A stretch of 64,000 bases of DNA from Pseudomonadota bacterium (GTDB lineage: Bacteria > Pseudomonadota > Gammaproteobacteria > Burkholderiales > Chitinibacteraceae). Positions 7,981 to 17,141 of the stretch are shown piece after piece (the first letter of the stretch is position 1; each line of letters opens with the position of its first letter). Position numbers and translations under genes: made by a program. Where the stretch lies: NCBI GenBank assembly GCA_018261735.1, contig JAGTRM010000014.1:1-64000 (forward strand). The letters run 5' to 3'. The notes under the pieces are model-generated. The model was not told where the DNA came from. It did not search any database and saw only the letters and a list, made by a program, of their open reading frames with translations.

Positions 7981-9531
7981 ATGATTGTCCAGCAAGCCAT
8001 CGATCGCGCGCTTTGGCAGATCGCAGTCGATCTTTCCAACACCATGCCCGGCGAAGTGCAGTTCCAGCGGCTGGTTTCCGCGGTCGGCACGGTACTGCCT
8101 TGCGATGCGGTGGCGCTGCTTCACCTGCAGGATGGCGTGCTGACACCTGTGGCGAGCCACGGACTTGCGCCGGACCTGATGGGGCGGCGCTTCGAGCCGC
8201 AGGCGCACCCGCGTCTGGCGGCGATCCTGGAATCGGCGCGGCCGGTACGCTTTCCGATGGACAGCGATTTGCCGGATCCGTTCGATGGCTTGCTGGCGGT
8301 CGATGCCGAGCATGAAAAGCCGGTGCATGCCTGCATGGGCTGCAGCCTGCATGTCGACCGCGAGCTGGTCGGCGTGCTGACGCTCGATGCGCTGGACGAG
8401 CATGCGTTCGAGCGCCTGCCCGATTCGACCGTGGCCGCCTTTGCCGCGCTGGCGGCGGCGACCTTGCGCAACGTGGCCCTGATCCGCGCGCTGGAGCAGG
8501 CCAGCGAGCGCCAGCGCGCGATCGCGCGCGATTTGATGCAGGAAGCGTTGCGGCGTGAAGGCACGCTGGTGGGCAGCAGCCCGGCGATCCGCGCGTTGCG
8601 GCGGGAAATCTCGCTGGTGGCCACGACCGATCTGGCGGTGCTGATCACCGGCGAAACCGGCACCGGCAAGGAGCTGGTCGCGCGCACCGTGCATGCGCAG
8701 TCGCCGCGCGCCGAACAGGCGCTGGTGCAGATCAATTGCGCGGCCTTGCCCGAATCGGTGGCCGAAAGCGAACTCTTCGGCCACAGGAAAGGCGCGTTCA
8801 CCGGCGCGGTGAGCGAGCGCGCCGGCAAGTTCGAGCTCGCGCACGGCGGCACGCTGTTTCTCGATGAAATCGGCGAGTTGCCGCTCAACCTGCAGGCCAA
8901 GTTGCTGCGCGCGTTGCAGCAGGGCGAAATCCAGCGCGTCGGCGCCGACGAGATCATCCGCGTGAACGTGCGCATCATCGCCGCGACCAACCGCGATCTG
9001 CTGCGCGAAGTCGAGGCCGGGCGTTTCCGCGCTGACCTTTACCATCGCTTGCACGTTTACCCGATTGCGGTGCCGCCGCTGCGCGATCATCGCGAGGATC
9101 TGGCTGCGCTGGCCGGCACTTTCCTTGATGCGGCCCGGCACAAGCTGGGCATCGCCCGCATCGATCTGCATCCGCAGGCGCTGGCCGCGCTGGAGGCCTA
9201 CGACTGGCCGGGCAACGTGCGCGAGCTGGAACACCTGCTGCTGCGTGCCAGCCTGAAAGCCGCGCAACGCGACGGCGAGCGCGCGCTGCTGCGCCCGGAC
9301 GATCTGGCCTTGCCGCAGACCGCCATCCCGCCGATGGTTGCCCCGCTTCAAGCCGAATTGCCGGCCTTGCCGCAAATGGGGCTGCGCGAGGCAGTGGATG
9401 CCTACCAGCGGCAGTTGATCGAAACCGCGCTGGCGGCCAACCAGGGCAACTGGAGCCTGGCAGCGAAACAGCTGGGACTGGACCGGGCCAACCTGCAGCG
9501 CCTGGCGCGCCGTGTAGGTGGCGTCATTTAG
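7981..9531 (+). CDS. norR: NO-responsive sigma-54 activator NorR
   Basis: A 516-residue bacterial enhancer-binding protein with three parts: an N-terminal GAF domain (about 1-165) that binds nitric oxide through a non-heme iron, an AAA+ domain (about 185-420), and a C-terminal Fis-type helix-turn-helix. The GAF domain keeps NorR-specific segments such as GRRFEPQAHPRL, DSDLPDPFDGL and VHACMG. The AAA+ domain has Walker A GETGTGKE, the sigma-54 contact loop GAFTGA, and Walker B LFLDEIGEL. It lies just upstream of hcp, whose promoter carries a sigma-54 site and matching NorR-type sites. The start at 7981 fits NorR homologues; 7945 is possible. Confidence 0.93.
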   Translation: MIVQQAIDRALWQIAVDLSNTMPGEVQFQRLVSAVGTVLPCDAVALLHLQDGVLTPVASHGLAPDLMGRRFEPQAHPRLAAILESARPVRFPMDSDLPDPFDGLLAVDAEHEKPVHACMGCSLHVDRELVGVLTLDALDEHAFERLPDSTVAAFAALAAATLRNVALIRALEQASERQRAIARDLMQEALRREGTLVGSSPAIRALRREISLVATTDLAVLITGETGTGKELVARTVHAQSPRAEQALVQINCAALPESVAESELFGHRKGAFTGAVSERAGKFELAHGGTLFLDEIGELPLNLQAKLLRALQQGEIQRVGADEIIRVNVRIIAATNRDLLREVEAGRFRADLYHRLHVYPIAVPPLRDHREDLAALAGTFLDAARHKLGIARIDLHPQALAALEAYDWPGNVRELEHLLLRASLKAAQRDGERALLRPDDLALPQTAIPPMVAPLQAELPALPQMGLREAVDAYQRQLIETALAANQGNWSLAAKQLGLDRANLQRLARRVGGVI

Positions 9532-9540
9532 ACTGCATGA

Positions 9541-9576
9541 GTCAATTTGACCTGGAATCGTGCGTGTCGAAATGAC
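9541..9576 (+). promoter_or_regulatory. Two candidate NorR enhancer sites upstream of hcp
   Basis: Two near-palindromes fit the known NorR half-site spacing GT-N7-AC: GTCAATTTGAC at 9541-9551 and GTCGAAATGAC at 9566-9576. They lie about 60-90 bp upstream of the sigma-54 site, the usual enhancer position. A weaker third candidate, GT-N6-AC, lies at 9580-9589. E. coli norV has three NorR sites. Confidence 0.7.
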
Positions 9577-9631
9577 TCGGTTTGTCGACGTAAAAAATAA
9601 AAATTCCTTGAAAATCAATTGAATGAAATCT

Positions 9632-9647
9632 TGGCACGCTTCTCGCT
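9632..9647 (+). promoter_or_regulatory. Sigma-54 promoter of hcp
   Basis: TGGCACGCTTCTCGCT matches the sigma-54 consensus TGGCACG-N4-TTGCW, with GG at -24 and GC at -12 correctly spaced and one mismatch in the -12 element. It is about 45 bp before the hcp start codon and follows the NorR gene. Confidence 0.85.
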
Positions 9648-9692
9648 ATAAAGGTTCCAGTTTTAACCTTAACCATAGCAAGGAGTTTTCCG

Positions 9693-11354
9693 ATGTTTTG
9701 CGTGCAATGTGAACACACTATCCGTACCCCCCAAGGCAATGGCTGCAGCTACGCTCGTGGCATGTGCGGCAAGACCGGCGAAGTGTCCGATCTGCAGGAC
9801 ATGTTGGTCCATCTGCTGCAGGCTGTTTCGACCTATGCCGTGGCTGCACGCAAGGTCGGCGTGATTGATGCCGAAATCGATGCCTACGCCCCGCAAGCAT
9901 TCTTCTCCACCCTGACCAACGTGAACTTCGATGCCGAGCGCATCATCGACTTCAGCCGTCGCGCCGAAGCCTATCGCAACGATCTGCGCGCCCGTTACGA
10001 AGCCGCCTGCGCTGCGCAAGGCGTGGCCGTTGAACTGCTGTCGCCGGCCGCACACTACAAGCTGCCGGACGCCAAGACCGTAATGCTCTCTGATGCGCTG
10101 CAATTTGCGCTGAACCGCCAGAAGGCCGAAGTCGGCGAAGACATCATCGGCCTGCGCCTGCTGTGCCTGTATGGCCTGAAAGGCGCCGCCGCCTACATGG
10201 AACACGCCCGCGTGCTCGGCCAGACCGATGCGGCAGTCGCCGGCAAATATCACGAATTCATGGCCTTCCTCGGCACCAATCCGGACGACATGGGCGCGCT
10301 GTTCCAGTGTGCGATGGATATCGGCCAGCTCAACTACAAGATCATGGAAATGCTCGACAAGGGCGAAACCGAGACCTTCGGTCATCCGGAACCCACCCGC
10401 GTCAATACCCAGCCGGTCGCCGGCAAGGCCATCGTCGTTTCCGGCCATGACCTGCACGATCTGGAACTGATCCTGCAACAGACCGAAGGCAAGGGCATCA
10501 ATGTCTACACCCACGGCGAAATGCTGCCGGCGCACGCCTATCCTGCGTTCAAGAAGTACAAGCACCTGGTCGGCAACTATGGCACGGCCTGGCAGAACCA
10601 GCAGAAGGAATTCGGCGAATTCCCGGGCGCGATCGTGATGACCTCGAACTGCATCGTCGATCCGAACGTCGGCCAATACGGCGCGCGCATCTTCACCCGC
10701 AGCATCGTCGGCTTCCCGGGCGTCACGCACATCGCCGGCAACGACTTCGGCGCCGCGATTGAATCCGCACTGGCGCAACCCGGTTTTGCCGCCGATGCAA
10801 CGCCGGTCTACACCACCACCGGTTTCGCCCGCAACGCGCTGATGGGCGCCGCGCCGGCCGTGATCGAGCAGGTGAAAGCCGGCAATATCAAGCACTTCTT
10901 CCTGATCGGCGGCTGCGATGGCGACAAGACCGAACGCACCTACTTCACCGATCTCGCCAAGTCAGTACCGCAAGATGCACTGATCCTGACGCTGGCTTGT
11001 GGCAAGTTCCGCTTCAATACGCTGGAATTCGGCGACATCAACGGCATTCCGCGCTTCCTCGATATCGGTCAATGCAACGATGCCTATTCGGCAATTCAGT
11101 TGGCGCTGGCGCTGGCCGATGCGTTCGAGTGCGGTGTGAACGAATTGCCGCTGTCGCTCGTGCTGTCGTGGTTCGAGCAGAAGGCGATCGTGATTCTGCT
11201 GACGCTGCTGTCGCTCGGCATCAAGGACATCCGCGTCGGCCCGACCGCACCGGGCTTCCTGACGCCGAACCTAGTCGGCGTGCTGAACCAGCAGTTCGGT
11301 CTGAAGCTGATTTCTTCCGTTGAGCAGGATCTGGAAGAGATGCTGGCTGCCTAA
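9693..11354 (+). CDS. hcp: Hybrid cluster protein (hydroxylamine/NO reductase)
   Basis: Hcp carries an Fe-S cluster and a hybrid Fe-S-O cluster and works in protection from nitrosative stress, reducing NO or hydroxylamine and, in E. coli, driving protein S-nitrosylation. The 553-residue protein has the N-terminal Cys pattern C3-X2-C6-X11-C18-X6-C25 as in enterobacterial Hcp, and hybrid-cluster ligand segments such as SCN in [13 protein letters not shown] and [13 protein letters not shown] precedes the ATG. A NorR/sigma-54 promoter lies upstream, and the electron donor hcr is the next gene but is 655 bp away across repeats. Confidence 0.97.
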   Translation: MFCVQCEHTIRTPQGNGCSYARGMCGKTGEVSDLQDMLVHLLQAVSTYAVAARKVGVIDAEIDAYAPQAFFSTLTNVNFDAERIIDFSRRAEAYRNDLRARYEAACAAQGVAVELLSPAAHYKLPDAKTVMLSDALQFALNRQKAEVGEDIIGLRLLCLYGLKGAAAYMEHARVLGQTDAAVAGKYHEFMAFLGTNPDDMGALFQCAMDIGQLNYKIMEMLDKGETETFGHPEPTRVNTQPVAGKAIVVSGHDLHDLELILQQTEGKGINVYTHGEMLPAHAYPAFKKYKHLVGNYGTAWQNQQKEFGEFPGAIVMTSNCIVDPNVGQYGARIFTRSIVGFPGVTHIAGNDFGAAIESALAQPGFAADATPVYTTTGFARNALMGAAPAVIEQVKAGNIKHFFLIGGCDGDKTERTYFTDLAKSVPQDALILTLACGKFRFNTLEFGDINGIPRFLDIGQCNDAYSAIQLALALADAFECGVNELPLSLVLSWFEQKAIVILLTLLSLGIKDIRVGPTAPGFLTPNLVGVLNQQFGLKLISSVEQDLEEMLAA

Positions 11355-11394
11355 GGCTCGCACTCCGGCACCCGGCAGGTTTTATGCGCCCTGC

Positions 11395-11900
11395 GGCGCG
11401 CAGTTTTGGGTGCCGGTCCCGCCCGGCATGGCGTGATACTTTCTTTGCTTCTGCAAAGAAAGTATCCAAAGAAAGCAGCCCCCAAACGATCGCCCCTCCG
11501 GGGTGCCCTGCGTCGGTCGCGAGCCTGGGTCTCGCTCCACTCCTCGGCGACCTTGCAGGGGAGGGAGGCGTACTAATCAGCAGCATTTGGGTTTGGGGTG
11601 TTGTTAAAAGCGCTTCATATGAGCCGCGGCAATTGTTAGTACCACTTTGATCCCCTGAAGCCAGCCGAGCATCGCAGCTGGGCGTGGAGGTTTCGGCGAG
11701 GACTGTTTGAGCCCCGTAGGGGCGAGTTCCGCAGCCGCCACGAACAGCGAGAGGCGCAGGGAACCCCGAAGGGGCTGGCGGTCGGGGTCGCCTTTGGGGT
11801 GAAGGGGGCTTTGGCGAGACAAAGCTCCCTTCCTGCCCGCCGGGCGGAACCGGTATATAAATAGCGCGCCGTCAGGCGCATCAAATCGCCGTCTGCTGAC
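11395..11900 (+). repeat. Dispersed composite repeat, family B, copy 2
   Basis: The 655-bp gap between hcp and hcr holds no credible gene. It shares long blocks with 4225-4700. The left part carries a perfect 14-bp hairpin, GATACTTTCTTTGC and GCAAAGAAAGTATC around TTCT (11435-11466). The right part has GAAGGGGGCTTTG pairing with an almost perfect complement (about 11800-11832). Frames across it give low-complexity translations typical of spurious annotations. Confidence 0.75.
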
Positions 11901-12009
11901 GGCGAGCCGGGGTTATGACCGGAGGGCATTCCCGTGGGACGCCCTTATGTACCAACCCAGGCTACGCGAACTTAAAACATAAACCACTGAATACAGGTTT
12001 ATCGGAACC

Positions 12010-13053
12010 ATGAACAAACCCATCGAACTTCCCGCCATCTGGCTGGGCGAAACGCCACTGGTCTGCATCGCCCGCACCGAAGAAACACACGATTGCGCCA
12101 CTTTCGAACTCGCCGCGCCGACCGGCCAGCGCTTTGATTACTTCCCCGGCCAGTTTGTCTCGGTCGGTGCCGAGATCGATGGCAAAACGCATTGGCGCGC
12201 GTATTCGATTTCCTCCAGCCCAAACCAGCCGGAAACGCTGGCGATCACCGTCAAGCGCGTCGAAGGCGGGCTGGTTTCCAACTGGCTGCTCGATCACTGG
12301 CGCGCCGGCATGAGCCTGCCGGCACTGGCGCCGGCCGGCGATTTCGGCCTGAAAAAAGGCGAGGCCTTGCCCCCGGCCGTGGCCTTCTTTTCGGCCGGCA
12401 GCGGCATCACGCCGATGGTGTCGATGTCGCGCTGGCTGCTGGGAAACGAGGCCGAGGTCGAGATCCATTTTTTCCACAGCGCGAGGAGCGAATCCGATTT
12501 CATTTTCGGCCGCGAACTCTTGGCGCTGGCGGCGGATTACCCGCAGTTCCGCCTGCACCTGTTTCTGACGCAGCCGCAGGGCGGGATGCCCTGCCATACC
12601 GGACGGCTCGATGCCGCGCGGGTCAAAGCGCTGTTGCCGGATGTTTCCGGCCTGCGCGCCTGGCTGTGCGGGCAGGATGGCTATATGGATGCGGTCAGCG
12701 AATTCCTGAGCGCGGCGGGCGTGGCGGATGAATGCATCCTGCGCGAAAGCTTTACGCCGCCCGTGACCGAGATCGACATGGATGCAGCGCGCTATGCGTT
12801 GAGCGTGCCGGCTTTCGGCAAGACGGCCGAGATCGCTGCGGGCGAGAGCCTGCTCGACGTGATGGAACGCGAAGGCTTGCCGATCATCGGCGCCTGCCGC
12901 ACCGGCGTCTGCGGTTCGTGCAAGTGCAAGGTGCTGTCGGGGATCGTCGAATCGGCCAGCAACATTCCGCTGACGGCGGACGAAGTGGCCAATGGCTATG
13001 TGCTGGCCTGCAGCAGCACGGCCAAGGGCGATCTGGAGGTCGCGCTGGGTTGA
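12010..13053 (+). CDS. hcr: NADH oxidoreductase of the hybrid cluster protein
   Basis: Hcr passes electrons from NADH through FAD and a [2Fe-2S] centre to Hcp. The 347-residue protein has an FAD-binding barrel (RAYSISSSP), an NAD-binding part (FFSAGSGITPMVSM) and a C-terminal ferredoxin domain with CRTGVCGSCKCK plus a distal Cys in VLACSS, the plant-type cluster ligands. It follows hcp in the same direction but is separated from it by 655 bp of repeats, so it may need its own promoter. Its stop is 15 bp from the convergent protease gene. Confidence 0.93.
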   Translation: MNKPIELPAIWLGETPLVCIARTEETHDCATFELAAPTGQRFDYFPGQFVSVGAEIDGKTHWRAYSISSSPNQPETLAITVKRVEGGLVSNWLLDHWRAGMSLPALAPAGDFGLKKGEALPPAVAFFSAGSGITPMVSMSRWLLGNEAEVEIHFFHSARSESDFIFGRELLALAADYPQFRLHLFLTQPQGGMPCHTGRLDAARVKALLPDVSGLRAWLCGQDGYMDAVSEFLSAAGVADECILRESFTPPVTEIDMDAARYALSVPAFGKTAEIAAGESLLDVMEREGLPIIGACRTGVCGSCKCKVLSGIVESASNIPLTADEVANGYVLACSSTAKGDLEVALG

Positions 13054-13067
13054 TTCGCGCGGGTTGG

Positions 13068-13718
13068 TTAGTAGCGCTTGGTCAGGATCAACTTGTCGCC
13101 GTCGCGTTCCATGACAAAGCGGCCAAGAATATTCATGCCGATCAGCGGAACATGGGGTGAACCGTCGCCGGATACCCCGGTTTCCACGTTGTAAAGCGGG
13201 ATGCCGGCAAATTTCACTTCGTTGACCACCACTTTGTAAAACGGCACCACGCCGGCGGCAGTCCGGACATAACCCGGCGTGCCTTGTTTGGGGTCGATGC
13301 TGGCTTGCTTGGCGTTGACCCCGGAGATGGCCAGCGTGGTTGCGCCGGTATCGATCAGCCCGCGAAACGGCATGCCGTTGATCGTGATGTTGGCGTAGAA
13401 GTGTCCGCCACCTTCGGCAAACAGAATGATCTGCTTGCCATTGCCTTCCTCGCCGGCGGCGGGTGCGCCACTGCTCTTGAACGAGCGGCTGTCCATCGAC
13501 AGCGTTTTCTTCTGCCCGCCGACGTCGAACACGGCAGTGCCGCCCGCGACTGAAACCAGCTTCGCGCCATTGGCACTCTGGCCGGCGGCGAGCAGCTTGG
13601 GCTTGCTGCCGTCGATCTCCACCATCGCCTTGTCGCCCATGATGGCGACCAGGTTGAGTTCCACCGCATTAGCGGCAAGGCTGGTCAACATCAGCAGGGC
13701 AGCAAGTGTCAGTCGCAT
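13068..13718 (-). CDS. Retropepsin-like aspartic protease, exported
   Basis: A 216-residue protein with an N-terminal signal peptide (MRLTLAALLMLTSLAANA). The C-terminal half has the single-domain pepsin motif LIDTGATTLAIS and a second hydrophobic-hydrophobic-Gly motif in PLIGMNILGRF, as in the clan AA (TIGR02281-type) protease family of proteobacteria. Such proteins work as dimers and probably act in the periplasm; substrates are unknown. The start overlaps the dusA stop by ten bases, so the two genes are probably cotranscribed. Confidence 0.88.
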   Translation of the reverse strand: MRLTLAALLMLTSLAANAVELNLVAIMGDKAMVEIDGSKPKLLAAGQSANGAKLVSVAGGTAVFDVGGQKKTLSMDSRSFKSSGAPAAGEEGNGKQIILFAEGGGHFYANITINGMPFRGLIDTGATTLAISGVNAKQASIDPKQGTPGYVRTAAGVVPFYKVVVNEVKFAGIPLYNVETGVSGDGSPHVPLIGMNILGRFVMERDGDKLILTKRY

Positions 13719-14716
13719 GGTTCCTCGCGGCGGCGCTGGCTGGCCTCTACGGCGGCCAACGCCTGTTCAATCAGGCCAAAATCGGCATCTTTCAGCAGTT
13801 TCGCATCTGACAGCATTCTGCGCCACTGTCTTGCGCCGGGCTGACCTTGATATAACCCAAGAACGTGCCGTGCGATCAAGCGCAGCGGCAGGCCCTCGGC
13901 CATTTCGCCTTCGATATAGGCGCGCAGATCGTGCATGATCTGTTCGCGCGTGCGCAGCGGGTGGGCATCGCCGTAATAGCGCTGGTCGACCTCGGCCAGA
14001 ATCCACGGATTATGGTAAGGCTCGCGCCCGAGCATCACGCCATCGACATGCTGCAGGTGTTCGGCCACCTGCTCGTGCGTGGTGATGCCGCCGTTGACGA
14101 TGATCTCCAGGCACGGAAAATCCTGCTTCAACTGGTAGGCGTAGTGGTATTTCAGCGGCGGAATATCGCGGTTTTCCTTGGGCGAGAGGCCTTTCAGGAT
14201 CGCGTTGCGCGCGTGGACGATAAAGGTGCGGCAACCGGCATCGGCAATCCTTCCGACGAAATCGCGCACGAACTCGTAGTCTTCCACCTTGTCGATACCG
14301 ATGCGGTGTTTCACGGTCACATCGATCTCGACGGCATCACGCATGGCCTTGACGCAATCGGCCACCAGATCGGATTCCAGCATCAGGCAGGCGCCGAAGC
14401 TGCCGTTCTGCACGCGCTCGGACGGGCAGCCGACGTTGAGGTTCACCTCGTCGTAGCCCCAATCGCGCGCCATGCGCGCGCAACGCGCCAGATCGGTCGG
14501 GTCCGACCCGCCCAGCTGCAGGGCCAGCGGGTTCTCGACCGGATCGAAGCGCAGGAAGCGTTCTCGGTCGCCATGAATCAGCGCGCCGGTCGTTACCATC
14601 TCGGTATAGAGCCAGGTGTGGTGCGAAATCTCGCGCGCAAAGCGCCGGTAAAAGCGGTCGGTCCAATCGAGCATCGGCGCGATGGTGAAGCGGCGGGAAG
14701 GGGCAATCGGTGGCAT
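13709..14716 (-). CDS. dusA: tRNA-dihydrouridine synthase A
   Basis: A flavoprotein that reduces uridines in the D loop (positions 20/20a) of tRNAs. The 335-residue product starts with RRFTIAPMLDWTDRFYRRF, including the MLDWTD motif of DusA. The catalytic Cys lies in NVGCPSERVQNGSFGACLM, and VKHRIGID and NGGITTHEQ are further Dus signatures. It is followed, with overlap, by the retropepsin-like gene. Confidence 0.96.
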   Translation of the reverse strand: MPPIAPSRRFTIAPMLDWTDRFYRRFAREISHHTWLYTEMVTTGALIHGDRERFLRFDPVENPLALQLGGSDPTDLARCARMARDWGYDEVNLNVGCPSERVQNGSFGACLMLESDLVADCVKAMRDAVEIDVTVKHRIGIDKVEDYEFVRDFVGRIADAGCRTFIVHARNAILKGLSPKENRDIPPLKYHYAYQLKQDFPCLEIIVNGGITTHEQVAEHLQHVDGVMLGREPYHNPWILAEVDQRYYGDAHPLRTREQIMHDLRAYIEGEMAEGLPLRLIARHVLGLYQGQPGARQWRRMLSDAKLLKDADFGLIEQALAAVEASQRRREEPCD

Positions 14717-14793
14717 GGCTTGGTCAGTTAAAGGCTTGTTCTTGGCTGAAGCCGCCTATTTTACCGGTCATTCCGGCGCATTCGCCGGGAATT

Positions 14794-16155
14794 TCAGAAC
14801 GCGAGTGTTTTCAGTGCCAGCCCGGCCAGCGCGCAGGCCGCGATCACGTGAATGACATTACGCCTGAAGCGGAACAAGGCAATGGCCGCAGCCAGGGCGA
14901 TCAGCGCCGATACCCAATCGAAGCGGCCGGCGAAACCCTGGGGCCACAACACGTGATAGCCGAAGAACAGCGCCAGATTGAGGATCACGCCGACCACGGC
15001 GGCGGTGATCGCGGTCAGCGGCGCGGTAAATTTCAGATCGCCATGGGTCGATTCGACCAGCGGCCCGCCGGCCAGAATGAACAGGAAAGACGGCAGGAAA
15101 GTGAACCAGGTGACCAGCGTGGCCGCGACCGCGCCGGCCAGGAACAGGCTGTCCGGCCCGAAGATCGCTTTGACGTAGCCGCCGACGAAGCCGACGAAGG
15201 CCACGACCATGATCAGCGGCCCGGGCGTGGTTTCGCCCAGTGCCAGGCCGTCGATCATCTGGGTCGGCGTGAGCCAGCCGTAATGCCCAACCGCGCCCTG
15301 ATACACATAGGGCAGTACGGCGTAGGCGCCGCCAAAAGTCAGGAGGGCCGCCTTGGTGAAAAACCAGCCCATTTGCGTCAGCGTGTGGTTCCAGCCATAG
15401 AACGCCGTCAGCAGGCCCAGCGGAATCGCCCACAACAGCGCACCGGCGATCGCGACTCGCAGCAAGGTTGACCAGCGGAAACGCGCATGTTCCGGGGGCG
15501 GCGTGTCGTCGTCGATCAGCGCCGGTCCGAATGAGGTATCGGCTTTGCCGTGACCGCCACCAAGCTTGAACTTGGCCGGTGCGATCCTGCCGCCGAGGTA
15601 GCCGGTCAGCCCGGCGGCTGCGACGATGGCGGGGAAAGGCACATTCAGCGCGAAGATCGCGACGAAGGAGGCAGCGGCTATTGCCCACAGCACCTGATTT
15701 TTGAGCGCGCGCGTGCCGATCCGGTGGGCGGCTTGCAGCACGATGGCGGTCACCGCGGGCTTGATGCCGTAGAACAGGCCGGCCACCAGCGGCATTTCGC
15801 CAAAGGCGATATACAGCCACGACAGCGCGATCAGGATGAACAGCGAGGGCAGCACGAACAGCGCTCCGGCCACGATGCCCCCCCAGCAGCGGTGCATCAG
15901 CCAGCCGATGTAGGTGGCGAGCTGCTGCGCTTCCGGCCCGGGCAGCACCATGCAGTAATTCAACGCATGCAGGAAACGGCGTTCGGAAATCCAGCGCCGG
16001 TTTTCAACCAGCTCCTGGTGCATGATGGCAATCTGCCCGGCCGGCCCGCCGAAGCTGATGAAACCCAGCTTGAGCCAGAAGGCAAACGCCAGCCAGAAAC
16101 TCGCCGGGGCAGGCGGGGGCGCGGTGTGCTCGAGCGGCGATGCGGCTTCGCTCAT
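14794..16155 (-). CDS. chrA: Chromate transporter ChrA (long-chain CHR family)
   Basis: ChrA is a proton-linked inner-membrane carrier that exports chromate. The 453-residue protein has two related CHR halves with about ten to twelve hydrophobic helices; each half contains the GG-PxxQ or FGGAYAVLPY type signature (FGGPAGQIAIMHQELV and TFGGAYAVLPYVYQGAV). The start at 16155 is chosen because AGGAG lies just before it; a start 21 bases upstream lacks this. No chrB regulator is next to it, so the induction signal is unclear. Confidence 0.9.
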   Translation of the reverse strand: MSEAASPLEHTAPPPAPASFWLAFAFWLKLGFISFGGPAGQIAIMHQELVENRRWISERRFLHALNYCMVLPGPEAQQLATYIGWLMHRCWGGIVAGALFVLPSLFILIALSWLYIAFGEMPLVAGLFYGIKPAVTAIVLQAAHRIGTRALKNQVLWAIAAASFVAIFALNVPFPAIVAAAGLTGYLGGRIAPAKFKLGGGHGKADTSFGPALIDDDTPPPEHARFRWSTLLRVAIAGALLWAIPLGLLTAFYGWNHTLTQMGWFFTKAALLTFGGAYAVLPYVYQGAVGHYGWLTPTQMIDGLALGETTPGPLIMVVAFVGFVGGYVKAIFGPDSLFLAGAVAATLVTWFTFLPSFLFILAGGPLVESTHGDLKFTAPLTAITAAVVGVILNLALFFGYHVLWPQGFAGRFDWVSALIALAAAIALFRFRRNVIHVIAACALAGLALKTLAF

Positions 16156-16243
16156 GGTGGGAGCTCCTTTCGGCAAGAGGTTGCCAGCAAGCCATCGAAA
16201 AGGGTGCTGGCCTCAATAGCGGCAGGATAGCAGGGCGAGGTCG

Positions 16244-16274
16244 ATAAAAAAGCCCCGGACGTTAAACCGGGGCT
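16244..16274 (-). terminator. Rho-independent terminator after sodB
   Basis: On the minus strand an AGCCCCGG stem pairs with CCGGGGCT across an 8-base loop and is followed by six T residues. It lies about 125 bp after the sodB stop and ahead of chrA. Confidence 0.75.
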
Positions 16275-16397
16275 CTATAAGCGCGTGTTCCAACTCAACT
16301 TTATTATTGTGGGAACCTGACTTGCGCAGTCGGTTTCCTGTCGATCCGGTTGGATAGATGGCCACAACGATTACGGTGAGTGAACACCGCAGTCCGT

Positions 16398-16988
16398 TCA
16401 GCCAAGGCGCTTGGCAACGGCATCCCAGTCAACCAGCTTCCAGAACGCTTCCAGGTAGTTCGGGCGGCTGTTGCGGTAGTCGATGTAGTAGGCGTGTTCC
16501 CAAACGTCGACGGTCAAGAGCGGCAAGTCGCCGGTGGTCAGCGGGGTGCCGGCGGCGCCCATGTTGACGATGTCGAGGCTGCCATCGGCTTTCTTCACCA
16601 GCCAGGTCCAGCCGGAACCGAAGTTGCCGACGGCGGAGGCGGCAAAGGCTTTCTTGAAATCATCGAACGAGCCCCACTTGGCGCTGATCGCATCAGCCAG
16701 CTTGCCGGCCGGTGCGCGCGCTTCACCTGCGGCGTTCGGTTTGAACGAGAACCAGAAGAAGGTGTGGTTCCAGACCTGGGCGGCGTTGTTGTAGAGGCCG
16801 CCAGCCGGTGCGGATTTCACGATCTCTTCAAGGGATTTGGATTCGTTTTCGGTGCCCTTGATCAAATTGTTCAGGTTGGTGATGTAAGTCTGATGATGCT
16901 TGCCATAATGGTATTCAAGGGTTTCCTTGGACATGTGCGGGGCCAGGGCATCCAGTGCATACGGCAGTTCGGGCAGCTTGTGCTCCAT
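16398..16988 (-). CDS. sodB: Superoxide dismutase, iron type
   Basis: Converts superoxide to oxygen and hydrogen peroxide in the cytoplasm. The 196-residue protein has the metal ligands in HHQTY, the WNHTFFW His, and DVWEHAYY (Asp and His). The [11 protein letters not shown] segment has the Gln that marks Fe-type enzymes, in place of the Gly of Mn types, and the ending is short as in SodB. It is transcribed alone and has a terminator downstream. Confidence 0.97.
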   Translation of the reverse strand: MEHKLPELPYALDALAPHMSKETLEYHYGKHHQTYITNLNNLIKGTENESKSLEEIVKSAPAGGLYNNAAQVWNHTFFWFSFKPNAAGEARAPAGKLADAISAKWGSFDDFKKAFAASAVGNFGSGWTWLVKKADGSLDIVNMGAAGTPLTTGDLPLLTVDVWEHAYYIDYRNSRPNYLEAFWKLVDWDAVAKRLG

Positions 16989-17141
16989 TTTGTATTCTCC
17001 ATGTGGTGTGTGGGTTGATCCGCTTTACAAGATTATGCTTCTTCTTCGCATTTTCAAGGGGCGTTTTTCGGAAAGGGCGGGGTATGGTATCTTCGGCGAA
17101 CTAATGCGGCGCTGCCGCGCAAACTGGCTTGATGGATAAAC

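Noticed and set aside
9580..9589. A third NorR site upstream of hcp
   Set aside because: The half-sites GT and AC are six rather than seven bases apart, so it does not fit the rule; kept only as a weak candidate in the enhancer entry.
14794..16230. Several long plus-strand frames opposite chrA
   Set aside because: They lack motifs and good starts, whereas ChrA has two clear CHR halves.
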